The notes under the pieces were generated by a model. It saw only the letters and a program-made list of their open reading frames with translations, was not told the DNA's origin and ran no database searches. The translations under genes and the position numbers were made by a program. 64,000 nucleotides of DNA from Sipunculus nudus (Eukaryota > Annelida > Sipuncula > Golfingiida > Sipunculidae), in the NCBI GenBank assembly GCA_026874595.1, contig CM049322.1, positions 1,535,900 to 1,599,899 on the forward strand, in the 5' to 3' direction. Position 1 is the first letter of the stretch, and each line of letters begins with the position of its first letter. This document shows positions 50,764-62,805 of this stretch, piece by piece.

Positions 50764-53700
50764 ATGGTCGGAAAACGCATTTATGGAGACATAGTTCCTT
50801 TGTTTACACCTTGCTTACGCTTTGCTTATGCTTTGCTTATGGTGAAAACACCAAAGAACTCAAGCATTTTTCTGCAAATACAGACAAGTATGAACCATAG
50901 GGACACAGCCTGGTTCCCTGGCTACACAATAGTGCCTGTTAGTCATCATGAATCTAAAAATTAAGGGTCAAACCGTTCTATCTAAATCAGAAATAGATAA
51001 TACTATAAATTTCAAAAAAGTGATAATATCGGGATTAGATACCCATTTTTCTTTTTTACCTGAATTGATCAACAGTTATGTTCCAAATTCGACATAAATA
51101 GACTCTTGGAGAGCCTAATATTATATTTTATCTTCAGAATATGGTTGCAAATCGCCTTTATGGAGACACAGTTCCGATGCTTACATTTTGCTTACGCTTT
51201 GCTTATGCTTTGCTTACGAAGAAAACACCACAGATTTTAAGCATTTTTCTACAAACACTCACAAATACTACCCATAGGGACACTGACTGGTTCACTGGCT
51301 ACACGAAAATACCTGTTAGTGGTCAGTACTCTAAATATTAGGGGTCAAATCGTACAATCAAAATCAGAAATAGCTATTACTTCTCAATTCTAAAAGTGAT
51401 ATAATCTAATTTAGGGACCCATTTTTCTCTTTTAACCTCAACAATCAAAAGTTTTTATACCATATTCGACATAAATAGACTGCTGGGAAGTCTAACATTA
51501 TATTATTTCTTCGGAAAATGGTCGGAAAACGCATTTATGGAGACATAGTTCCTTTGCATACACTTTGCTTACGCTTTGCTTATGCTTTTATTACGGTGAA
51601 AACACCAAAGAACTCAAGCAATTTTTTGGAAATACAGACAAGTATGAACCATAGGGACACAGCCTGGTTCCCTGGCTACACAATAGTGCCTGTTAGTCAT
51701 CACGAATCTAAAAATTAAGGGTCAAACCGTTCTATCTAAATCAGAAATAGATAATACTATTAATTTCAAAAAGTGATAATATTGAGTTTAGGGAGCCATT
51801 TTTCTTTTTTACCTCAAGTGATCAACAGTTATGTTCCTTCGACATAGATAGACTCTTGGAGAGCCTAATATTATATTATATCTTCAGAATATGGTTGCAA
51901 ATCGCCTTTATGGAGACATAGTTCCTTTGCTTACATTTTGCTTACGCTTTGCTTATGCTTTGCTTACGAAGAAAACACCACCGATTTTAAGCATTATTCT
52001 ACAAATACTCACAAATACTACCCATAGGGACACAGACTGGTTCACTGGCTACATAATAATACCTGTTAGTGGTCAGTACTCTAAATATTAGGGGTCAAAT
52101 CGTACAATCAAAATCAGAAATAGCTATTACTTCTCAATTCTAAAAGTGATATAATCTAGTTTAGGGACCCATTTTTCTCTTTTAACCTCCATAATCAAAA
52201 GTTTTTTTACCATATTCGACATAAATAGACTGCTGGGAAGTCTAACATTATATAATTTCTTCGGAAAATGGTCGGAAAACGCATTTATGGAGACATAGTT
52301 CCTTTGTTTACACCTTGCTTACGCTTTGCTTATGCTTTGCTTATGGTGAAAACACCAAAGAACTCAAGCATTTTTCTGCAAATACAGACAAGTATGAACC
52401 ATAGGGACACAGCCTGGTTCCCTGGCTACACAATAGTGCCTGTTAGTCATCATGAATCTAAAAATTAAGGGTCAAACCGTTCTATCTAAATCAGAAATAG
52501 ATAATACTATAAATTTCAAAAAAGTGATAATATCGGGATTAGATACCCATTTTTCTTTTTTACCTGAATTGATCAACAGTTATGTTCCAAATTCGACATA
52601 AATAGACTCTTGGAGAGCCTAATATTATATTTTATCTTCAGAATATGGTTGCAAATCGCCTTTATGGAGACACAGTTCCGATGCTTACATTTTGCTTACG
52701 CTTTGCTTATGCTTTGCTTACGAAGAAAACACCACAGATTTTAAGCATTTTTCTACAAACACTCACAAATACTACCCATAGGGACACTGACTGGTTCACT
52801 GGCTACACGAAAATACCTGTTAGTGGTCAGTACTCTAAATATTAGGGGTCAAATCGTACAATCAAAATCAGAAATAGCTATTACTTCTCAATTCTAAAAG
52901 TGATATAATCTAATTTAGGGACCCATTTTTCTCTTTTAACCTCAACAATCAAAAGTTTTTATACCATATTCGACATAAATAGACTGCTGGGAAGTCTAAC
53001 ATTATATTATTTCTTCGGAAAATGGTCGGAAAACGCATTTATGGAGACATAGTTCCTTTGCATACACTTTGCTTACGCTTTGCTTATGCTTTTATTACGG
53101 TGAAAACACCAAAGAACTCAAGCAATTTTTTGGAAATACAGACAAGTATGAACCATAGGGACACAGCCTGGTTCCCTGGCTACACAATAGTGCCTGTTAG
53201 TCATCACGAATCTAAAAATTAAGGGTCAAACCGTTCTATCTAAATCAGAAATAGATAATACTATTAATTTCAAAAAGTGATAATATTGAGTTTAGGGAGC
53301 CATTTTTCTTTTTTACCTCAAGTGATCAACAGTTATGTTCCTTCGACATAGATAGACTCTTGGAGAGCCTAATATTATATTATATCTTCAGAATATGGTT
53401 GCAAATCGCCTTTATGGAGACATAGTTCCTTTGCTTACATTTTGCTTACGCTTTGCTTATGCTTTGCTTACGAAGAAAACACCACCGATTTTAAGCATTA
53501 TTCTACAAATACTCACAAATACTACCCATAGGGACACAGACTGGTTCACTGGCTACATAATAATACCTGTTAGTGGTCAGTACTCTAAATATTAGGGGTC
53601 AAATCGTACAATCAAAATCAGAAATAGCTATTACTTCTGCATTTCTAAAAGTGATATAATCTAATTTAGGGACCCATTTTTCTCTTTTAACCTCAATAAT

Positions 53701-53772
53701 CAAAAGTTTTGTTACCATATTCGACATAAATAGACTGCTGGGAAGTCTAACATTATATTATTTCTTCGGAAA
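50764..53772 (+). repeat. Two tandem 1,504-bp four-monomer blocks in mega-unit 2
   Basis: B1-A4-B5-A1 occurs twice, starting at 50764 and 52268, exactly as at 21797 and 23301. The 1,504-bp duplication therefore predates the mega-duplication. Confidence 0.9.
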
Positions 53773-56700
53773 ATGGTCGGAAAACGCATTTATGGAGACA
53801 TAGTTCCTTTGCTTACACTTTGATTACGCTTTGCTTATGCTTTGCTTACGGTGAAAACACCAAAGAACTCAAGCATTTTTCTGCAAATACAGACAAGTAT
53901 GAACCATAGGGACACAGCCTGGTTCCCTGGCTACACAATAGTGCCCTGTTAGTCATCATGAATCTAAAAATTAAGGGTCAAACCGTTCCATCTAAATCAG
54001 AAATTGATAATACTATAAAATTAAAAAAAGTGATAATATCGGGATTAGGGACCCATTCTTCTTTTTTACCTGAATTGATCAACAGTTATGTTCCAAATTC
54101 GACATAGAAAGACTCTTGGAGAGCCTAATAATATATTATATCTTCAGAATATGGTTGCAAATCGCCTTTATGGAGACATAGTTCCTTTGCTTACATTTTG
54201 CTTACGCTTTGCTTATGCTTTGCTTACGAAGAAAACACCACCGATTTTAAGCATTATTCTACAAATACTCACAAATACTACCCATAGGGACACAGATTGG
54301 TTCACTGGCTACATAATAATACCTGTTAGTGGTCAGTACTCTAAATATTAGGGGTCAAATCGTACAATCAAAATCAGAAATAGCTATTACTTCTCAATTC
54401 TAAAAGTGATATAATCTAATTTAGGGACCCATTTTTCTCTTTTAACCTCAATAATCAAAAGTTTTTTTACCATATTCGCATAAATAGACTGCTGGGAAGT
54501 CTAACATTATATTATTTCTTCGGAAAATGGTCGGAAAACGCATTTATGGAGACATAGTTCCTTTGCTTACACTTTGCTTACGCTTTGCTTATGCTTTGCT
54601 TACGGTGAAAACACCAAAGAACTCAAGCATTTTTCTGCAAATACAGACAAGTATGAACCATAGGGACACAGCCTGGTTCCGTGGCTACACAATAGTGCCT
54701 GTTAGTCATCATGAATCTAAAAATTAAGGGTCAAACCGTTACATCTAAATCAGAAATAGATAATACTATAAATTTCAAAAAAAGTGATAATATCGGGATT
54801 AGATACCCATTTTTCTTTTTTACCTGAATTGATCAACAGTTATGTTCCAAATTCGACATAAATAGACTCTTGGAGAGCCTAATATTATATTTTATCTTCA
54901 GAATATGGTTGCAAATCGCCTTTATGGAGACATAGTTCCGTTGCTTACATTTTGCTTACGCTTTGCTTATGCTTTGCTTACGAAGAAAACACCACAGAAT
55001 TTAAACATTTCTCTACAAATACTCACAAATACTACCCATAGGGACACTGACTGGTTCACTGGCTACACGATTATACCTGTTGGTGGACAGTACTCTAAAT
55101 ATTAGGGGTCAAATCGTACAATCAAAATCAGAAATAGCTATTACTTCTCAATTCTAAAAGTGATATAATCTAGTTTAGGGACCCATTTTTCTCTTTTAAC
55201 CTCAATAATCAAAAGTTTTTTTACCATATTCGACATAAATAGACTGCTGGGAAGTCTAACATTATATAATTTCTTCGGAAAATGGTCGGAAAACGCATTT
55301 ATGGAGACATAGTTCCTTTGTTTACACCTTGCTTACGCTTTGCTTATGCTTTGCTTATGGTGAAAACACCAAAGAACTCAAGCATTTTTCTGCAAATACA
55401 GACAAGTATGAACCATAGGGACACAGCCTGGTTCCCTGGCTACACAGTAGTGCCTGTTAGTCATCATGAATCTAAAAATAAAGGGTCAAACCGTTCTATC
55501 TAAATCAGAAATAGATAATACTATAAATTTCAAAAAAGTGATAATATCGGGATTAGATACCCATTTTTCTTTTTTACCTGAATTGATCAACAGTTATGTT
55601 CCAAATTCGACATAAATAGACTCTTGGAGAGCCTAATATTATATTTTATCTTCAGAATATGGTTGCAAATCGCCTTTATGGAGACATAATTCCTTTGCTT
55701 ACATTTTGCTTACGCTTTGCTTATGCTTTGCTTACGAAGAAAACACCACCGATTTTAAGCATTTTTCTACAAATACTCACAAATACTACCCATAGGGACA
55801 CTGACTGGTTCACTGGCTACACGAAAATACCTGTTAGTGTTCAGTACTCTAAATATTAGGGATCAAATCGTACAATCAAAATCAGAAATAGCTATTACTT
55901 CTCAATTCTAAAAGTGATATAATCTAATTTAGGGACCCATTTTTCTCTTTTAACCTCAATATTCAAAAGTTTTTATACCATATTCGACATAAATAGACTG
56001 CTGGGAAGTCTAACATTATATTATTTCTTCGGAAAATGGTCGAAAAACGCATTTATGGAGAAATAGTTCCTTTGCTTACACTTTGCTTACGCTTTGGTTA
56101 TGCTTTTCTTACGGTGAAAACACCAAAGATCTCAAGCAATTTTTTTGAAATACAGACAAGTATGAACCATAGGGACACAGCCTGGTTCCCTGGCTACACA
56201 ATAGTGCCTGTAAGTCATCATGAATCTAAAAATTAAGGGTCAAACCGTTCTAACTAAATCAGAAATAGATAATACTATTAATTTCAAAAAGTGATAATAT
56301 CGAGTTTAGGGAGCCATTTTTCTTTTTTACCTGAAGTGATCAACAGTTATGTTCCTTCGACATAGATAGACTCTTGGAGAGCCTAATATTATATTATATC
56401 TGCAGAATATGGTTGCAAATCGCCTTTATGGAGACATAGTTCCGTTGCTTACATTTTACTTACGCTTTGCTTATGCTTTGCTTACGAAGAAAACACCACC
56501 GATTTTAAGCATTATTCTACAAATACTCACAAATACTACCCATAGGGACACAGATTGGTTCACTGGCTACATAATAATACCTGTTAGTGGTCAGTACTCT
56601 AAATATTAGGGGTCAAATCGTACAATCAAAATCAGAAATAGCTATTACTTCTCAATTCTAAAAGTGATATAATCTAATTTAGGGACCCATTTTTCTCTTT

Positions 56701-59700
56701 TAACCTCAATAATCAAAAGTTTTTTTTACCATATTCGACATAAATAGACTGCTGGGAAGTCTAACATTATATTATTTCTTCGGAAAATGGTCGGAAAACG
56801 CATTTATGGAGACATAGTTCCTTTGCTTACACTTTGCTTACGCTTTGCTTATGCTTTGCTTACGGTGAAAACACCAAAGAACTCAAGCATTTTTCTGCAA
56901 ATACAGACAAGTATGAACCATAGGGACACAGCCTGGTTCCGTGGCTACACAATAGTGCCTGTTAGTCATCATGAATCTAAAAATTAAGGGTCAAACCGTT
57001 CCATCTAAATCAGAAATAGATAATACTATAAATTTCAAAAAAGTGATAATATCGGGATTAGATACCCATTTTTCTTTTTTACCTGAATTGATCAACAGTT
57101 ATGTTCCAAATTCGACATAAATAGACTCTTGGAGAGCCTAATATTATATTTTATCTTCAGAATATGGTTGCAAATCGCCTTTATGGAGACATAGTTCCGT
57201 TGCTTACATTTTGCTTACGCTTTGCTTATGCTTTGCTTACGAAGAAAACACCACAGAATTTAAACATTTCTCTACAAATACTCACAAATACTACCCATAG
57301 GGACACTGACTGGTTCACTGGCTACACGATTATACCTGTTGGTGGACAGTACTCTAAATATTAGGGGTCAAATCGTATAATCAAAATCAGAAATAGCTAT
57401 TACTTCTCAATTCTAAAAGTGATATAATCTAGTTTAGGGACCCATTTTTCTCTTTTAACCTCAATAATCAAAAGTTTTTTACCATATTCGACATAAATAG
57501 ACTGCTGGGAAGTCTAACATTATATAATTTCTTCGGAAAATGGTCGGAAAACGCATTTATGGAGACATAGTTCCTTTGTTTACACCTTGCTTACGCTTTG
57601 CTTATGCTTTGCTTATGGTGAAAACACCAAAGAACTCAAGCATTTTTCTGCAAATACAGACAAGTATGAACCATAGGGACACAGCCTGGTTCCCTGGCTA
57701 CACAATAGTGCCTGTTAGTCATCATGATTCTAAAAATAAAGGGTCAAACCGTTCTATCTAAATCAGAAAAAGATAATACTATAAATTTTAAAAAAGTGAT
57801 AATATCGGGATTAGATACCCATTTTTCTTTTTTACCTGAATTGATCAACAGTTATGTTCCAAATTCGACATAAATAGACTCTTGGAGAGCCTAATATTAT
57901 ATTATATCTTCAGAATATGGTTGCAAATCGCCTTTATGGAGACATAGTTCCTTTGCTTACATTTTGCTTACGCTTTGCTTATGCTTTGCTTACGAAGAAA
58001 ACACCACCGATTTTAAGCATTATTCTACAAATACTCACAAATACTACCCATAGGGACACAGACTGGTTCACTGGCTACATAATAATACCTGTTAGTGGTC
58101 AGTACTCTAAATATTAGGGGTCAAATCGTACAATCAAAATCAGAAATAGCTATTACTTCTCCATTTCTAAAAGTGATATAATCTAATTTAGGGACCCATT
58201 TTTCTCTTTTAACCTCAATAATCAAAAGTTTTTTACCATATTCGACATAAATAGACTGCTGGGAAGTCTAACATTATATTATTTCTTCGGAAAATGGTCG
58301 CAAAACGCACTTATGGAGACATAGTTCCTTTGCTTACACTTTGCTTAAGCTTTGCTTATGCTTTTATTACGGTGAAAACACCAAAGAACTCAAGCAATTT
58401 TTTGGAAATACAGACAAGTATGAACCATAGGGACACAGCCTGGTTCCCTGGCTACACAATAGTGCCTGTTAGTCATCACAAATCTAAAAATTAAGGGTCA
58501 AACCGTTCTATCTAATTCAGAAATAGATAATACTATTAATTTCAAAAAGTGATAATATTGAGTTTAGGTAGCCATTTTTCTTTTTTACCTCAATTGTTCA
58601 ACAGTTATGTTCCTTGACATAGATAGACTCTTGGAGAGCCTAATATTATATTATATCTTCAGAATATGGTTGCAAATCGCCTTTATGGAGACATAGTTCC
58701 TTTGCTTACATTTTGCTTACGCTTTGCTTATGCTTTGCTTACGAAGAAAATACCACCGATTTTAAGCATTATTCTACAAATACTCACAAATACTACCCTT
58801 AGGGACACAGACTGTTTCACTGGCTACATAATAATACCTGTTAGTGGTCAGTACTCTAAATATTTAGGGTCAAATCGTACAATCAAAATCAGAAATAGCT
58901 ATTACTTCTCAATTCTAAAAGTGATATAGTCTAATTTAGGGACCCATTTTTCTCTTTTAACCTCAATAATCAAAAGTTTTTATACCATATTCGACATAAA
59001 TAGACTGCTGGGAAGTCTAACATTATATTATTTCTTCGGAAAATGGTCGGAAAACGCATTTATGGAGACATAGTTCCTTTGCTTACACTTTGCTTACGCT
59101 TTGCTTATGCTTTTCTTACGGTGAAAACACCAAAGAACCCAAGCAATTTTTTTTAAATACAGACAAGTATGAACCATAGGGACACAGCCTGGTTCCCTGG
59201 CTACACAATACTGCCTGTTAGTCATCATGAATCTAAAAATTAAGGGTCAAACCGTTCTAACTAAATCAGAAATAGATAATACTATTAATTTCAAAAAGTG
59301 ATAATATCGAGTTTAGGGAGCCATTTTTCTTTTTTACTTGAATTGATCAACAGTTATGTTCCTTCGACATAGATAGACTCTTGGAGAGCCTAATATTATA
59401 TTATATCTGCAGAATATGGTTGCAAATCGCCTTTATGGAGACATAGTTCCGTTGCTTACATTTTGCTTACGCTTTGCTTATGCTTTGTTTACGAAGAAAA
59501 CACCTCAGAATTTAAACATTTCTCTACAAATACTCACAAATACTACCCATAGGGACACTGACTGGTTCACTGGCTACACGATTATACCTGTTGGTGGTCA
59601 GTACTCTAAATATTAGGGGTCAAATCGTACAATCAAAATCAGAAATAGCTATTACTTCTCAATTCTAAAAGTGATATAATCTAGTTTAGGGACCCATTTT

Positions 59701-62700
59701 TCTCTTTTAACCTCCATAATCAAAAGTTTTTTTACCATATTCGACATAAATAGACTGCTGGGAAGTCTAACATTATATAATTTCTTCGGAAAATGGTCGG
59801 AAAACGCATTTATGGAGACATAGTTCCTTTGTTTACACCTTGCTTACGCTTTGCTTATGCTTTGCTTATGGTGAAAACACCAAAGAACTCAAGCATTTTT
59901 CTGCAAATACAGACAAGTATGAACCATAGGGACACAGCCTGGTTCCCTGGCTACACAATAGTGCCTGTTAGTCATCATGAATCTAAAAATTAAGGGTCAA
60001 ACCGTTCTATCTAAATCAGAAATAGATAATACTATAAATTTCAAAAAAGTGATAATATCGGGATTAGATACCCATTTTTCTTTTTTACCTGAATTGATCA
60101 ACAGTTATGTTCCAAATTCGACATAAATAGACTCTTGGAGAGCCTAATATTATATTTTATCTTCAGAATATGGTTGCAAATCGCCTTTATGGAGACACAG
60201 TTCCGTTGCTTACATTTTGCTTACGCTTTGCTTATGCTTTGCTTACGAAGAAAACACCACAGATTTTAAGCATTTTTCTACAAACACTCACAAATACTAC
60301 CCATAGGGACACTGACTGGTTCACTGGCTACACGAAAATACCTGTTAGTGGTCAGTACTCTAAATATTAGGGGTCAAATCGTACAATCAAAATCAGAAAT
60401 AGCTATTACTTCTCAATTCTAAAAGTGATATAATCTAATTTAGGGACCCATTTTTCTCTTTTAACCTCAACAATCAAAAGTTTTTATACCATATTCGACA
60501 TAAATAGACTGCTGGGAAGTCTAACATTATATTATTTCTTCGGAAAATGGTCGGAAAACGCATTTATGGAGACATAGTTCCTTTGCATACACTTTGCTTA
60601 CGCTTTGCTTATGCTTTTATTACGGTGAAAACACCAAAGAACTCAAGCAATTTTTTGGAAATACAGACAAGTATGAACCATAGGGACACAGCCTGGTTCC
60701 CTGGCTACACAATAGTGCCTGTTAGTCATCACGAATCTAAAAATTAAGGGTCAAACCGTTCTATCTAAATCAGAAATAGATAATACTATTAATTTCAAAA
60801 AGTGATAATATTGAGTTTAGGGAGCCATTTTTCTTTTTTACCTCAAGTGATCAACAGTTATGTTCCTTCGACATAGATAGACTCTTGGAGAGCCTAATAT
60901 TATATTATATCTTCAGAATATGGTTGCAAATCGCCTTTATGGAGACATAGTTCCTTTGCTTACATTTTGCTTACGCTTTGCTTATGCTTTGCTTACGAAG
61001 AAAACACCACCGATTTTAAGCATTATTCTACAAATACTCACAAATACTACCCATAGGGACACAGACTGGTTCACTGGCTACATAATAATACCTGTTAGTG
61101 GTCAGTACTCTAAATATTAGGGGTCAAATCGTACAATCAAAATCAGAAATAGCTATTACTTCTGCATTTCTAAAAGTGATATAATCTAATTTAGGGACCC
61201 ATTTTTCTCTTTTAACCTCAATAATCAAAAGTTTTGTTACCATATTCGACATAAATAGACTGCTGGGAAGTCTAACATTATATTATTTCTTCGGAAAATG
61301 GTCGGAAAACGCATTTATGGAGACATAGTTCCTTTGCTTACACTTTGCTTACGCTTTGCTTATGCTTTGCTTACGGTGAAAACACCAAAGAACTCAAGCA
61401 TTTTTCTGCAAATACAGACAAGTATGAACCATAGGGACACAGCCTGGTTCCCTGGCTACACAATAGTGCCTGTTAGTCATCATGAATCTAAAAATTAAGG
61501 GTCAAACCGTTCCATCTAAATCAGAAATTGATAATACTATAAAATTAAAAAAAGTGATAATATCGGGATTAGGGACCCATTCTTCTTTTTTACCTGAATT
61601 GATCAACAGTTATGTTCCAAATTCGACATAGAAAGACTCTTGGAGAGCCTAATAATATATTATATCTTCAGAATATGGTTGCAAATCGCCTTTATGGAGA
61701 CATAGTTCCTTTGCTTACATTTTGCTTACGCTTTGCTTATGCTTTGCTTACGAAGAAAACACCACCGATTTTAAGCATTATTCTACAAATACTCACAAAT
61801 ACTACCCATAGGGACACAGATTGGTTCACTGGCTACATAATAATACCTGTTAGTGGTCAGTACTCTAAATATTAGGGGTCAAATCGTACAATCAAAATCA
61901 GAAATAGCTATTACTTCTCAATTCTAAAAGTGATATAATCTAATTTAGGGACCCATTTTTCTCTTTTAACCTCAATAATCAAAAGTTTTTTTACCATATT
62001 CGCATAAATAGACTGCTGGGAAGTCTAACATTATATTATTTCTTCGGAAAATGGTCGGAAAACGCATTTATGGAGACATAGTTCCTTTGCTTACACTTTG
62101 CTTACGCTTTGCTTATGCTTTGCTTACGGTGAAAACACCAAAGAACTCAAGCATTTTTCTGCAAATACAGACAAGTATGAACCATAGGGACACAGCCTGG
62201 TTCCGTGGCTACACAATAGTGCCTGTTAGTCATCATGAATCTAAAAATTAAGGGTCAAACCGTTACATCTAAATCAGAAATAGATAATACTATAAATTTC
62301 AAAAAAAGTGATAATATCGGGATTAGATACCCATTTTTCTTTTTTACCTGAATTGATCAACAGTTATGTTCCAAATTCGACATAAATAGACTCTTGGAGA
62401 GCCTAATATTATATTTTATCTTCAGAATATGGTTGCAAATCGCCTTTATGGAGACATAGTTCCGTTGCTTACATTTTGCTTACGCTTTGCTTATGCTTTG
62501 CTTACGAAGAAAACACCACAGAATTTAAACATTTCTCTACAAATACTCACAAATACTACCCATAGGGACACTGACTGGTTCACTGGCTACACGATTATAC
62601 CTGTTGGTGGACAGTACTCTAAATATTAGGGGTCAAATCGTACAATCAAAATCAGAAATAGCTATTACTTCTCAATTCTAAAAGTGATATAATCTAGTTT

Positions 62701-62805
62701 AGGGACCCATTTTTCTCTTTTAACCTCAATAATCAAAAGTTTTTTTACCATATTCGACATAAATAGACTGCTGGGAAGTCTAACATTATATAATTTCTTC
62801 GGAAA
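53773..62805 (+). repeat. Mega-unit 2 linking segment and 20-monomer block
   Basis: The link occupies 53773-55281 and the 20-mer block starts at 55282, matching 24806-33837 at 28,967-28,968 bp. Monomer 56036 has CTTTGGTTATG where 27069 has CTTTGATTATG and other B3 copies have CTTTGCTTATG. The same base therefore exists in three states. Confidence 0.88.
58294..59415 (+). repeat. B4-A6-B6 module, copy 7
   Basis: AAGCTT lies at 58347. This is the mega-duplicate of the copy at 29326 and shares its GCACTTATGG start. Confidence 0.88.
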
